The translations under genes were made by a program, and so were the position numbers. Below are positions 12,405 through 24,796 of a stretch of 64,000 nucleotides of DNA, piece by piece (the first letter of the stretch is position 1; the number at the start of each line of letters is the position of its first letter). The DNA is from Saccopteryx bilineata. Lineage: Eukaryota > Chordata > Mammalia > Chiroptera > Emballonuridae. The stretch spans positions 290,452,982-290,516,981 of the forward strand of contig NC_089490.1 in NCBI RefSeq assembly GCF_036850765.1, given 5' to 3'. The notes beneath the pieces were generated by a model. That model was given only the letters and a program-made list of their open reading frames with translations. It did no database searches and was not told the origin of the DNA.

Positions 12405-15400
12405 ATGGCAATAAACAACTACATATCAATAATAACCTTAAATGTAAATGGATTAAATGATCCAATCAAAAGACATAGGATAGCTGCATGGATAAGAAAA
12501 CAGGACCCATACATATGCTGTCTACCAGAGACACACCTTAAAACAAAAGATGTACATAGACTTAAGGTAAAGATATAAAAAAACATTTCATGCAAATGGA
12601 AATAAAAAAAAGCTAGGGTAGCAATACTTATATCAGACAAAATAGACTTTAAAACAAAGAATATAGTAAGAGATAAAGAAGGCTATTACATAATGATAAA
12701 GGGAGCAATCCAACAGGAAGATATAACTATTATAAATATCTACACACCTAATATAGGAGTACCTAAATATATAAAACAGACATTGATGTATATAAAGGGT
12801 GAGATCAACAGCAATACTATAATAGTAGGGGATTTTAATACCTCACTAACATCACTAGATAGATCTTCAAGAAAGAAAATTAACAAAGAAACAGCAGACT
12901 TAAAGGACACACTAAATCAACTCGATTTAATAGATATCTTCAGAACCGTTCACCCTAAAGCAGCAAAATATACATTCTTTTCAAGTGTCCATGGTACACT
13001 CTCTAGGATAGACCACATGTTAGGGCACAAAATTGGTCTCAACAAATTTAAGAAGACTGAAATCATATCAAGCACTTTCTCTGATCAAAATGGCATGAAA
13101 CTAGAAATCAACCACAACAGAAAAGCTCAAAAATTCTCAAACACATGGGAACTAAACAGCAGGTTGTTAAATAACAAATGGATTAACAATGAGATTAAAG
13201 AATAAATAAAAAAAATTTCTAGAAACAAATGATAATGAGCATATAACAACTCAAAATTTATGGGACACAGTGAAAGCAGTACTGAGAGGGAAGTTCATAG
13301 CACTACAGGTCATTTTAAGAAGCTAGAAAAAGCTCAAATAAACAACTTAACCCTGCATCTAAAAGAACTAGAAAAAGAACAGCAAGTAAAGCCCAAATGT
13401 AGTAGAAGGAAGGAAATAATAAAGATCAGAACAGAAATAAATGACATAGAGGCTAAAGAAACAATACAGAGGATCAATGAAACTAGGAGCTAGTTTTTTG
13501 AAAAGGTAACAGGATCGATGAACCTTTAACTAGTCTCACCAAGAAAAAGAGAGAGAGGACTAAAATAAATAAAATTAGAAATGAGAGTGCAGAAATAAGA
13601 ACTGACACAACAGAAATATAAAATACTGTAAGAAAATACTATGAAGAACTGTATGCCAAAAAACTAGACAACCTAGTTGAAATGGACAAATTCCTTATAA
13701 CATACAATCTTCCAAAAATCAATCTGGAAAACTCAGAAAACCTAAACAGACTGATTACAACAAATTAGATGGAAACAGTTATCAAAAAACTCCCAACAAA
13801 CAAAAGCCCAGGGCCAGATGGCTTCTACCAAATATTCAAAGAAGAACTAACTCCTATCCTTCTCAAGCTATTTCAAAAAATTCCAGAGAAAGGAAGACTT
13901 CCAAGCTTCTTTTATGAGGCAAGCATAATTCTGATTCCAAAACCAGTCAAAGACAACACAAAGAAAGAAAATTAGAGGCCAATATCCCTGATGAATATAG
14001 ATGCTAAAATCCTCAACAAAATATTAGCAAACTGGATCCAACAATATATGGAAAAAATCATACACCATGATCAAGTGGGATTTATTCTTGGGAGGCAAGG
14101 CTGGTACAATATTTGCAAATCAATCAATGTGATTCATCACATAAACAAAAAGAAGGAGAAAAACCACATGATAATTTCAATAGATGCAGAAAAAGCATTT
14201 GATAAAATCCAGCACCCATTCATGATCAAAACTCTCAACAAAGTGGGAATACAGGGAGCAAACCTCAATATGATAAAGGCCATCTATGACAAACCCACAG
14301 CCAACATCATACTCAATGGGCAAAAATTAAAAGCAATCCCCTTAAGATCAGGAACAAGGCAGGAGTGCCCCCCTTTCACCACTCTTATTCAACATAGTCC
14401 AGGAAGTCCTAGCCACAGCAATCAGACAAGAAGAAGAAATAAAAGACATTCAAGTTGAAAAAGAAGAAGTAAAACTATCATTATTTGCAGATGATATGAT
14501 ATTGTATATAGAAAACCCTAAAGTTGCAGTCAAAAAACTACTGGACCTGATAAATGAATTCATCAAAGTGGCAGGATATAAAACTAATACTCAGAAATCA
14601 AAGGCATTTTTATACACAAGCAATGAACAATCAGAAAGAGAAATTAAGACAAAAATCCCCTTCACTATTAAAAAATAAAGTACCTAGGAGTACATTTAAC
14701 CAAGGAGACTAACGACTTGTACTTGGAAAATTATAAAACATTGATAAAAGAAATCAAGGAAGATACAAACAAGTGGAAGCATATACCGTGCTCATGGTTA
14801 GAAAGAATAAACATCATTAAAATGTCTATATTACAGAAAGCAATTCATAAATTCAATGCAATACCAATTAAATACCAATGACATACTTTAAAGATACAGA
14901 TCACATATTCCATAAATTTATACGGAACCAAAAGAGAACATGAATAGCCTCAGCAATCCTAAAAAAGAAGAATAGAGGGGGAGGTATCACACATCTGGAT
15001 ATCAAGTTATACTACAAGGCCATTCTACTCAAAACAGCCTGGTACTGGCATAAGAACAGGCATATAGAGAAGTGGAACAGAACGGAAAACCCAGAAATAA
15101 ACCCACAGCTCTATGGACAACTGATATTCGACAAAGGAGGTAAGGGCATACAATGGAATAAAGACAGCATCTTTAATAAATGGTGTTGGGAAAACGGGAC
15201 AGCTACCTGAGAAAAAATGAAAGTAGACCACCAACTTACACCATTCACAAAAATAAACTCAAAATGGATAAAAGACTTAAATGTAAGCCATGAAACCATA
15301 AGCATCTTAGAAGAAAACAGAGACAGTAAGCTCTCGGACATCTCTCACAGCGATATATTTGCTAATTTATCTCCACAGGCAAGTGAAATAAAAGACAGGA

Positions 15401-16176
15401 TAAACAATGGGACTATATCAAACTAAAAAGTTTTTGCTCGGCCAAAGACAATAAGAACAGAATTAAAAGACAAACTACACAATGGGAGAACATATTTGAC
15501 AGTATGTCTGATAAGGGGTTAATAACGAAAATTTATAAAAAACTTGTAAATCTCAACACCAGGAAGAAAAAAAATCCAATCAAAAAATGGGCAAAAGAAA
15601 TGAATAGACACTTCTCCAAAGAGGACATACAGTTGGCCAATAGGCATATGAAAAAATGTTCAACATCACTAATCATTAGAGAAATGCAAATTAAAACCAC
15701 AATGAGATATCACCTCACACTGGTCAGAATGGCGCTCATCAACAAAACAACACAGAATAAGTGCTGGTGAGGATGTGGAGAAAAGAGAATCCTCCTGCAC
15801 TGCTGGTGGGAATGCGGATTGGTACAGCCTCTGTGGAAAACAGTATGAAGATTCCTCAAAAAATTGAAAATCGAACTGCCTTTTGACCCAGCTATCCCAG
15901 TTTTAGGGATAGACCCCATGAGCACCATAGAACTGTTCCAGAAGGAGAAATGCAAGAAATGCACCTCCATCTTTATGGCAGCATTGTTCACAATAGCAAA
16001 GACCTGGAAACAGCCCAAGTGTCCATCAGAGGACGAGTGGATAAAAAAGCTTTAGTACATATATACTATGGAATACTACTCAGCCATAAAAAATGATGAC
16101 ATCGGATCATTTACAATAACATGGATGGACCTTGATAACATTATACGGAGTGAAATAAGTAAATCAGAAAACAACT
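12405..16176 (+). pseudogene. L1 ORF2 (endonuclease-reverse transcriptase), broken
   Basis: The frame begins at ATG 12405 with the ITLNVNG endonuclease start. The endonuclease region shows GDFN near 12824 and RIDH near 13006, but the later SDH motif reads SDQN. The RT region shows SPGPDGF near 13810 and the catalytic FADD at 14484-14495. The C-terminal zinc-knuckle region and YYSAIKNDD end are readable near 16065-16110. Many stops and shifts separate the longest pieces (12693-13205, 13991-14458, 15504-15770). In a live L1 this 1,250-1,280-residue protein performs target-primed reverse transcription; this copy cannot. Edges of the frame are inferred from family layout. Confidence 0.92.
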
Positions 16177-16250
16177 AAGAAATATATGAACCCATACATA
16201 GATGGGACATAAAAATGAGACTCAGAAACATGGACAAGTATGTGATGGTA

Positions 16251-16316
16251 ACAGGGGGTTGGGGTGGAGGGGTGGGGAGGAGGTGAGGAAGGAGAGAGAG
16301 GGGGTGGGGGGAAGGG
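16251..16316 (+). other. G-rich L1 3'UTR tract
   Basis: Dense runs of G (for example GGGGG, GGGG, GGGG, GGTGGGG) typical of L1 3'UTRs and capable in principle of G-quadruplex folding. Confidence 0.8.
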
Positions 16317-16479
16317 ATGTGCACAAAGAAAACCAGATAGAAGGTGACGGAAGACAATTTGACTTTGGTAACGGGTATGCAACATAATCAAATGTCAAAA
16401 AAATCTGGAGATGTTTTCTCGGAACATATGTACCCTGATTTATCAATGTCACTGCATTAAAATTTAAAAAAATAGGAAA

Positions 16480-19041
16480 AAAAATTTCCCCCTTCTTGCA
16501 TACGCTTTCAGTCAGGTCCTCACTCAATAGTGTAATTCTCTCCACTGTCTATTCTGAGCCCAATATACCTTTCTCACTACAATGGAGTATCTATCATAAT
16601 TTTCCATATCACATGTCTACTAACTGGAACATACATTATTACTCCTACATCTAGGCTAACCTAGAGTGATTGAATCATTTACATCTATATCACAAAGCTA
16701 CATTAAAAAAAAACAAAAACTGAAAGTAAATTTCTGAAAGAAGGATGAATGTAATATATTTGTTAAAAGTAACATTGGAAAGATATCTGGGGGATTTAAA
16801 ATTTTTTATACTTCATGAAGAAAATATGTCTTAGCCTCAATTTATAATCTTTGCAATGTATATTTATTAAAATATTCTATATTGCATGTTTTGTTTTGGG
16901 CATATACAAATTGATGTTTATATCTAAAATAAGGTTTTTAATCATTCAAGTTATTAATGTAATATAAATACTTAATAAGTAATTAATATAAGTATATACT
17001 ATACTATAAACAAGAGAATTTTTTAAATAGCTATTTCAAAAATCATGACCTAAGTAATTGATAGAAATACAAAATGGACTTAAATTATAAGCTAAAAATA
17101 AACAATGTATACATTTGATGTAAACTTAGAGCAGCAGCATCTGATACACTTCTGTTAGTCTAGCAGTTTAGCATATACTTTATAGGAAAGAACTGGTGAA
17201 CACATTTCATAAATTTTTTATGCCTGCCATCATTAAGGAGTTATCTGATTTGCCTTTGTACAGAAGAATAAGGAAAAAGACAATTTGTGTTGCATATCAA
17301 GATACATAAATCTAAACTATTTACCAGCTTTAATTGCTCACAGTGATTTAAAATTCTAGACTAGTTTTCCCTACTAAGAGCCACGTGGTATCAGATGACT
17401 GGGAATTCAATTCAATACAAATCAGATCAATTCAATCATGTAAATAGCAAGCTCCATCTGACAGCTAGAGACAAAGAGCAATATAAAGGAAAGTTTTTTA
17501 TTTCAAGGTGTTCATATTCTTTGGGGAGAGAACAAATGAAAGTACATAAGAAGTAGCTTGAATATCATGAGACAGTACATAACGTAAGGACAATTCAATT
17601 CACCAACATTTATTAAATCCTCATTAAGGACCTAGATGAAGGAAAATAGATGCAAATAAGCAAATAACTGCTATGTTCAGGAAGAACCAAAATAAATTAT
17701 TCACAGTTTCTATGGTTCAGGTTTCTATTATTATATTTTCATGTGATTGGTTTCATTAACTAAAGCTTGTTTATTGCAGCAACATAAAATTTACCTTAAC
17801 CCTCTGGTCTTAGGCATCCAGTCCAATGAAGCCTGTGATGAGTCTGCTTCTCTGTAACTTCTGCTAATATTGTTTATGTTACTGTTTTCTTTTTATTGTA
17901 TCCTTCTAGTTAACATGATATTTAAACTTTAATGCCATCTTTTCCACATTTCCAGACATTAAAAAAAGACTGAAGTAAAATATGGAAAGAAATTATCAAA
18001 GTATTTTAAAATCAATGAATATATATTCTCCAAAACTAATTTTTCTTACAATAAAAACCTTTACCACAGTTTTAATTATTTGAATGGAACCATTAAAGTT
18101 TAGGTTAATATAAAAGTAATATATTATCATAATTTTACAGTGTTAACATGTGATGTATTAACATGTGATTATATCTGTTTTTCTTTTGGGGGTATGTATA
18201 ACTTCTCTTTTTTCCTTGACATATTTTCAGACTGTCCATAAAAATAATAACCCTAACTATTAAAGTGAGTTCTTTCTTAAAGTATTATCTACCTTTGATT
18301 AGATGCAAGTAATGCCAAGAAAGAAAATTGGAAATTAATACAATCGAGTGTATAAAAGTATTTATTGTTACAGTACCTGTATGTCATACTTCTTCCATTT
18401 CTAACCACAACTAATTTTCCTTGCTAACTCTTATAATTAAATAAGATGAAATTTGTCTTTGTCCACATCATATTGCAATAAGTTAACTACTTTTGCCTGC
18501 TTGTCTTCCTATTTATTTTTCCTTTATATAAATGTATCCATTGTGGGACTTAAGAAAAATAAATAACACTCATATCTAGAATAAATTTTCTTATAAATAA
18601 GCAATTTTTTGGCCTGAGGTTATATTTCTAATGGCATTGATTTTCTCCTTCTATAGAATATTAAACAACTTTTAAACATGTCAAGTCAACAGCAATGCAA
18701 ATTATATCTATTTTATACTATATATAAGCATTGTCACTTTAATGACTATACTGACATAGTTTCTCACTACCATTGATTTCTAGTACAAATTCTAAAATTG
18801 CAATTTTTAATATTTCCTTAATCCATGAGTCTGTAAACAGAATTCTATTAAATGAATTCCTACCTTTATTGTGCTACATTTATTGATTCCATAGTTTTTC
18901 AAATTACAATTTGTATTCCATAAACAAAAATTATTTAGAAATATTTAGAGAATCAAATTTATGAGAATGAGAGTCTTGGCTTTCAAATGTTCCTTAATAA
19001 GACACCTAAGAAAGAATGTAAATATTTGCCATTTCAATAAG
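16480..19041. other. CDH10 intron 2, no recognisable repeat
   Basis: AT-rich intronic sequence immediately downstream (minus-strand sense) of the CDH10 exon. I see no transposon boundaries, RNA genes or long ORFs. Confidence 0.5.
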
Positions 19042-19047
19042 ACTTAC
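19042..19047 (-). other. CDH10: Splice donor of CDH10 first coding exon
   Basis: Read on minus the junction is GGCAAG/GTAAGT, a near-perfect U1 match. The coding part upstream is 231 nt, exactly 77 codons, so the intron is phase 0. Confidence 0.93.
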
Positions 19048-19278
19048 CTTGCCTACATATTGATAATCAGATCCTGTATATTCCTCCAGTAAGAAAAATT
19101 GATTCCACATCCAACCACGTTTTTGACGATGCAGAATTTTGCCATCACTTCTAGGTATGCGTGGACTTAAAATTCTTTGTTGAGGTACAGGAGTCCTTCT
19201 GAACATTATCTCTGGAGAACAGAAGTGTGGCAGGCATACCCAGAGTAGAAACAGTAGCAAAAATTGGTATATTGTCAT
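19048..19278 (-). CDS. CDH10: Cadherin-10 (type II cadherin), first coding exon
   Basis: The 77 residues encode the N-terminus of cadherin-10, a calcium-dependent homophilic adhesion protein of the plasma membrane expressed mainly in brain. Residues 1-22 form a signal peptide (hydrophobic run [11 protein letters not shown]). A short propeptide follows, ending in the furin site RQKR at 51-54. The mature protein then begins [15 protein letters not shown], with Trp2 and Trp4, the pair that defines strand-swap binding in type II cadherins. The residue string matches CDH10 rather than CDH6, CDH12 or CDH18 as I know them. The start is the ATG at 19276-19278 and the exon ends at a phase-0 GTAAGT donor; the frame reads past it into intron as meaningless sequence. 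The full protein (about 788 residues) needs about ten further exons lying to the left of this window. No disabling change is seen. Confidence 0.93.
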
Positions 19279-19403
19279 AGTTCACTTCTTGAAAATTCTC
19301 AACGTGAATGAAGAGAAAGCAGTTCTATTTTATTTGATTGAACTTTACTGTGTTTCAACTGGTTTCCAACATTTCATCAATGTTTTGGACATGTTTCCAA
19401 AAG
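19279..19403 (-). other. CDH10: CDH10 exon 2 5'UTR
   Basis: 125 nt between the inferred acceptor and the start ATG. It carries three upstream ATGs. One opens a 15-codon uORF (19392 down to 19345, stop TAA); another nearby opens a 5-codon uORF. The segment has no TATA or CpG island, so transcription must start in an upstream exon. Confidence 0.75.
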
Positions 19404-19434
19404 CTTGAAACAAACAAATAAAAAAAGTCAGTAA
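19404..19434 (-). other. CDH10: Splice acceptor, polypyrimidine tract and branch point
   Basis: On minus the sequence reads TACTGAC (19427-19433, consensus branch site), then a T-rich tract and CAAG at the intron end. The branch A is about 24 nt from the junction, a normal distance. Confidence 0.8.
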
Positions 19435-20199
19435 ACAACATTATAAATATTGCCTTATTTTAAAGTTAATGTGATGGAATTAATGAATTATAGCAACCAA
19501 AATAGTTATTTTCTCACTTTTACATAAAATAATGACTAATTTTGAGAAACATTGCTTGTCTAGTAACATGTCTACAATTTAAGAAAAGATAATGGTAAAT
19601 TTCTTTCAAACATGTTCTATAGAAGGGACACATTAAGCTTTTTTTTTTTTTTTGGCACTCTAACAGTTTTCAGGAATTATAATTTCTATATGAAATAGAG
19701 ATGTATTTAATTTTGCATGTCAATTTTTCCAGAGTAATTTAATATAAATTGATGTAAATGATTTTGAACAGTGGCACCATTTATTCAAATTTAATTCTGT
19801 TCAAATGTAAAAATAAATTAAAATGCAAAACCAAAGTAGGGGTGTCTTCAGCTGAAGACCTCTTCTCTTTCCCCCACAGATTGGTCTAACAACTAGAATT
19901 TCCTAGAATAGAAAAAAAAACACTACTACAGCAAACCAATTTGTAATATAATGAATATTATTATCTAGAATAATTTGATCATGTTGGTGTGTCTGGGAAA
20001 TGTGTCCACTTCTAACTATACCCAGTATGCAGGCCTAGAACTAACTCCATGATTCCTCTGACTGCTGTCCACCTCCCTACCGGTGCGTATTTTCTTAACA
20101 AAATATCCCAGGTACTCTGTTAAAATGTCAGTGAGATCATATGATTTTTCTGTACAAGATAGTCCAGTGAGTTTTCATCTCACTTTGATTAAAACCTAA
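19435..20199. other. CDH10 upstream intron, no recognisable element
   Basis: AT-rich sequence with a T-run at 19639-19652. No repeat or gene recognised. Confidence 0.5.
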
Positions 20200-20651
20200 A
20201 GTCTAACAAGAACTAACAATTCTGTACATAGTTTCATGACTGCTGGTGACTTCTCTGACTTTATGTTATACTCTAATCCCCCACACTAGTCCCTACAATG
20301 TGGACTTTCCAGCAAAGTGTTCTTTTCACTTCCCACTACAACACAGGTCATATGCTTTGCTCTTTCACCAGGACCTTTCTACTCATTCCCTCTGCCTTGA
20401 ATACTTTTCCCTGCAGAAGCTAACTTTAGTAGACCCTTGTTTCATTCTGGTATTTCTTGAATCCATCACTAATATGTTATTTTACCAATATGCTTTATTT
20501 ATTTATTGTATATACATTTTGTGTCCCTTTTATAAATTCCATAAAGGAAAGAAATTTTGCTTTTTTTTTTTTGTTACTGTTTCCACAATATCTAGAACAG
20601 AATATTGTAGTTAAGATAATCAACAAAGACTTTGACTTAATGAATGAATAG
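20200..20651 (+). mobile_element. L2 LINE 3' end (ancient)
   Basis: Phrases such as CCCTCTGCCTTGAATACTTTTCCC, then a T/A-rich part and ATCTAGAACAGAATATTG, ending GACTTAATGAATGAATAG, follow the order of the L2 3' end. Heavily mutated. The 122-residue ORF across it is a chance frame. Confidence 0.65.
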
Positions 20652-21405
20652 ATTATTCAAACATCTGAGTATGATACTTCCTCTTTGTAGTTATGTCTCA
20701 ACATTATGGTAAGAAAATAGATACTTTAAAGTTATAATTATTTAATTTTATTTAGATAGTTATATTATTGTTAGAATATTATTTCTTTATTTTAAAATTT
20801 TCAGTTTCGTTTTTGTTTTTGTTTTGCTTTCTGTTCGGCATCAATTATACTTAGGATATATTTTTTATATAAAGTGGTTTGGGATGAAAGGGTTAAATTC
20901 TATTTCTCTAATACAATGCATTCTCGGTATTCCAGCATTGACATTTATGCTTTGATCCACAATGATTTGTAAGCAATCTGTTTACTTTCTTTGTTTTATT
21001 ATTAAGAAGATTTAAAGGTCAATACAAATAAGCTTTAGAAATAAGATTAATGGTGAAGCAATATTTCTCTTGAGTGTATTAAATGGCAGTGGAGCTCTCC
21101 ATAGCCTGTGAAGCATACAACAAGACAGATGTAAACCGTATTAAAATACATCATATGATGCCATACTTGGAGTATAGAAAGTATCTGATGCATAAAATGG
21201 TTTTACATCACAAAGCACTGACTTTGCAAAAACTCAAAGTGATTGCATTCAAAGTGATAGGAACATTTACCAAAATGTCTTTTAACATGCCTTTTCAGGA
21301 CATGTAAGATGTTATTTGCTATAAACATATATTATTTCTAAGAGTTGGGGGAGAGTTTGTGTAATTCAGGGTATCTTCTCTCTTCCATAAAAAAAAAACT
21401 TCAAA
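20652..21405. other. Intronic DNA, nothing recognised
   Basis: AT-rich, no repeat boundaries. A 74-residue frame at 21083-21307 has no recognisable domain and no gene context. Confidence 0.45.
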
Positions 21406-21418
21406 ACTTATTGAAGCA

Positions 21419-21798
21419 GGCCCTGGCTGGTTGGGTCAGCAATAAAGCATCGGCTCAGCATGTGGATGCCCTGGGTTCAATTCCTGGTGAAGGTGCACTG
21501 GAGAGGTGACTACCTTCTTCTCCACCTCTCTCCCTTTGCTTCTCTCTCTCTTCCTTTCTCTTCTCCTCCTGCAGCCATGGCTCAACTGGAGCAAGTTGGC
21601 TCTGGGCACCGAGGATGGTTCTAAAGCCTCCACCTCAGCCACTAAGAAGAGCTTGGTTGCTGAGCAACAAAGCAGGACCCTAGATGGGCAAAACATGCCC
21701 CCTAGTGGGCTTGCTGGGTGAATCCCAATTGCGTACATGCAGGAGTCTGTCTCTCTGCCTCCTTTCCTTTCACTGAATAAAAACAAACAACCAAAAAC
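21419..21798 (+). mobile_element. tRNA-derived SINE (Ves type), older copy
   Basis: Starts GGCCCTGGCTGGTTGGGTCAG, with B-box GGGTTCAATTCC, CT-rich body and A-rich tail. Perfect 13-bp duplication ACTTATTGAAGCA at 21406-21418 and 21799-21811. Confidence 0.93.
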
Positions 21799-22079
21799 AC
21801 TTATTGAAGCAACATTCTTATTTCATCATTTTTTTAATTTTAAAATTATTTATAAGCTACTATATATCGATGATAATTTTCAATAAATTTTAACATTACC
21901 TATCATTTTAGAAGTTTAAGCACCAATATTTTGGTAATAAATAGTTGGAAATTGTATTTTTAAAAGTTGTTAGTAAATAATCAGTGTTCCACATATGAAT
22001 AAAAGTATTCTTTAATATTTGCTGCAGGGTCTATAGCAAAATACATTATTTAATACTGATTTAAGATCATTAAAATATT

Positions 22080-22110
22080 GTTTCTTGGCCTTTTGGCTAA
22101 GATAAAGTGT
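22080..22110 (+). pseudogene. U2 snRNA 5'-end fragment
   Basis: TTTCTTGGCCTTTTGGCTAAG and the following GATAAAGTGT match the first ~35 nt of U2 snRNA, including the stem-loop I sequence, with a few substitutions. It is flanked by near-identical 17-bp repeats (22063-22079 and 22111-22127, AAGAT[C/T]ATTAAAATAT), so it was inserted by L1 machinery. It is 3'-truncated, lacking the branch-recognition and Sm regions. Confidence 0.85.
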
Positions 22111-22279
22111 AAGATTATTAAAATATATTTTACATTAATATTACTTAATAAAATTATTTCAAACAATGACAAGATTAAATAAAAACAAAAAAATAAGATG
22201 TTTTCCATTTTAATTAATCTAACTTATAATTTTTTAAAATAAACTAGGCCTAAGTCAAGGTCAAAAGGATTTTCTCTCA

Positions 22280-22790
22280 TATATATATATTTAAATTTTT
22301 ATAGTTATACTTCTTACATTTGTTACATGTTATCAGACATAAAAAGAAAGTTCTTGTTTTAATTATAAACATCCAATTGCTCCAGCACTATCTGTTAAAA
22401 AGTCTATCCTTTCTTCACTTAATTGTCTTTGTTAAGAATCAAATGTCTGTATATGTCTGGGTCTATTTTTGGACTCTATAGTCTCTCAGACGCATCTATT
22501 TGTCCATACTTATACCAATAGCATACTGTCTTGATTACTGTAACTTATAAATCTTGAAATCAGATAATGTTAGTCCTCTAACTTTGGCATTCTTTTAAAA
22601 ATTGTTTTGGTTATTTTAAGCCTCCTTTATTTTCAATTTAATTTTTATAATCACCTTGCAGCTTATAGTATATAAAAGCCTGTGGGGATTTTGATTTGGA
22701 TTGCATGCATTATTTAGTTCTCAGCAGTGTTTTATAGATTGCAGCATACAGGTTTTGCTGAACTATTTTTGGACCATAAAGGTGGAAAGA
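22280..22790 (-). mobile_element. Old L1 ORF2 fragment (antisense)
   Basis: Antisense L1 ORF2 sequence (GTCTGGGTCTATTTTTGGAC, TACCAATAGCATACTGTCTTG, GGTTATTTTAAGCC). Many substitutions and no frame. Confidence 0.82.
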
Positions 22791-24420
22791 CTACGGACAA
22801 GCTACTGTTCCCAAAATTGAAGAGGCACAGAAACTCATGAGTGAAAACCACCTTAGAACTAGTAATTGGGTAGGAAATGTGAGCTGGACTTGACAAACTG
22901 CTGGAGGTTCAGTGTGCACAGTTCTGAAAATTAATAACTCTGAGGGACTCAGTTAGGGGCAGGTGATGTGGGTGCTTGATATTGTGAGATTTGCCAGCAG
23001 GAGCTTGACCTGGTTTCCACAGTCAACATCTAAGAAAAAAAATCCCTTTATGCTTCTTCTAACAAAGGGATTGGAGAAGAAAACATTTGGAAATATCTCA
23101 GATCACTATTCTTAACCCGCCCTGCCCTCAGAAGAAACGAGTTAACCAGAACCTAACCTACTGGAGTATTATAAGAGCCTAACCAGCCTGGGGAAGAAAA
23201 ATATCCAATTCAGCCAGCTCCCTCTAGCCACCCCATCTGAAGTAAGGAGGGAGAAAAACGGAGACACTCTTGTGAGTTTCACAGTCCAGGGGGCCACGGG
23301 CTCACTGAAAGATCGTTGTTTAACCATAGGCTTAGAACGCTCCTCCTGCCTCCACACCTAACTCACATTATTAACAGCAGTTATTTACAGCAGTTCCATT
23401 TCTTAGTGCATCATGCCTGGCTATAAAAAATATATATATAAGGCTTACCAAAAGGTAAAATGCACAAATTGAGAAGGCAGAGTAAGTACCAGAACTAGAC
23501 ATTGTAGGGGTTTTATAATTATACTGGGCTTTTAAAGCAACTATAAGTCATATGCTAAGGCAGGGGTCAGGAACCTTTTTGGCTGAGAGAGCCATGAACG
23601 CAACATATTTTAAAATGTAATTCTATGAGAGCCATACAACGACCCATGCACGTTACACATTATCCAATAAAAATTTGGTTATCCCGGAGGACAGCTGTGA
23701 TTGGCTCCAGCCACCTGCAACCATGAACATGAGCGGTAGGAAATGAATGGATTGTAATACATGAGAATGTTTTATATTTTTAACGTTATTATTTTTTTTA
23801 TTAAAGATTTGGCTGCGAGTCAGATGCAACCATCAAAAGAGTCACATTAGACTCTTTTGAGTTCCTGGCCCCTGTGCTAAGGATTCTAATGAGTAAAGCA
23901 GACAGCATGCAAGAACAGATGAGCAATACAATCAGAGAATGGAAATCCTAAGAAAGAACTAAAAATAAATGCTAGAGATAAAATGTAATAAAACAGAGGT
24001 GAAGAATGCCTGTGACAGGCTCATTAGTAGACTGGACAGGGATGAGAAAAATGTCTCTGAGAGGATATATCAACAGAATCCTCAAAAGCCTCTACATTCA
24101 TCCTCATACATGAATCCAAACCCATAGAATGTACAACACCAAGAGTGAATTGAACCCTAATTTAAACTATGGGCTATGGATTTTAGGGTGATTGTGATGT
24201 ATCAATATGTAGGTACATCCTTGGTTTAAAAAAATGTATCATTCTGATGAGTAATGCTGATTAAAAAAAAAGAGACTATTCATGCATGGAGACAATGGGA
24301 ATACAGGAAATCACTGTACCTTCTGCATATTGTTGGAAACTTAAAACTAATCTTTAAAAAAATGAAAAATTAAAAAAATAAACAACTGATCAATACACAG
24401 AGAGAAATAAATAAAAATAA
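22791..24420 (+). mobile_element. Old L1 5'UTR/ORF1 plus 3'UTR remnant
   Basis: From about 22791 it reads as L1M-type 5' region. The ORF1-like part (AGAGAATGGAAATCCTAAGAAAG; TCATTAGTAGACTGGACAGG) lies at about 23930-24060. It then passes to a typical L1M 3'UTR (ATAGAATGTACAACACCAAG) and an A-rich end near 24400, so most of ORF2 is missing. Interrupted by the hAT element at 23561-23874. Confidence 0.75.
23561..23874. mobile_element. Non-autonomous hAT transposon with perfect 8-bp TSD
   Basis: 314 bp, beginning CAGGGGTCAGGAACC and ending GAGTTCCTGGCCCCTG (imperfect terminal inverted repeats). The duplication TGCTAAGG is perfect at 23553-23560 and 23875-23882, and the interrupted old L1 rejoins outside it. 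Internal sequence AGAGAGCCATGAACGC is typical of hAT MITEs common in bats. No coding capacity. Confidence 0.93.
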
Positions 24421-24432
24421 GAAATTATGTGA

Positions 24433-24796
24433 GGCTGGGGACAGTTGGCTTAGTTGTAAAACGTCAGCTGGCATGTGGAAGTTCCAGGTTCAATTCTCAG
24501 TCAGGGCACACAGAAGAAGTGACAATCTGCTTCTCCACCCTTCCCCCTCCTCTTTCTGTCTCTATATTTCTTCCTCTTCCACAGTCATGGCTCGAAAGGT
24601 TTGAGCAAGTTGACCCCAAGAGCTGAGAATGGCTCCATGGCCTCACCTCAGGTGCTAAAATTGTTTGCCAAACAATAGAGCAGTGGTTCCAGATGGGCAG
24701 AGCATCCCCTGGTAGGAAGAATGCTGAGTGGATCCCTCTTGGGGTAGATTCAGGAGTCTGTCTCCCTGCTTTCCTGCCCCTCACTTAATAAAGTAA
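24433..24796 (+). mobile_element. tRNA-derived SINE (Ves type)
   Basis: tRNA-like head GGCTGGGGACAGTTGGCTTAG, B-box GGTTCAATTCTC, CACACAGAAGAAG, CT-rich body, A-rich tail. Duplication AAATTATGTGA at 24422-24432 and 24797-24807. Confidence 0.9.

Larger units (their letters stand above)
10520..16475 (+). mobile_element. Near full-length L1 retrotransposon (decayed)
   Basis: About 6 kb, in order: 5'UTR from GGGGACCTGAAGATGGCAGC, ORF1, ORF2, 3'UTR with a G-rich tract (16251-16316) and an A-rich tail near 16470. Both ORFs carry stops and frameshifts, so it is not autonomous. It lies antisense to CDH10. Confidence 0.95.

Noticed and set aside
20246..20614. 122-residue ORF
   Set aside because: Coincides with an L2 3' end; chance frame.
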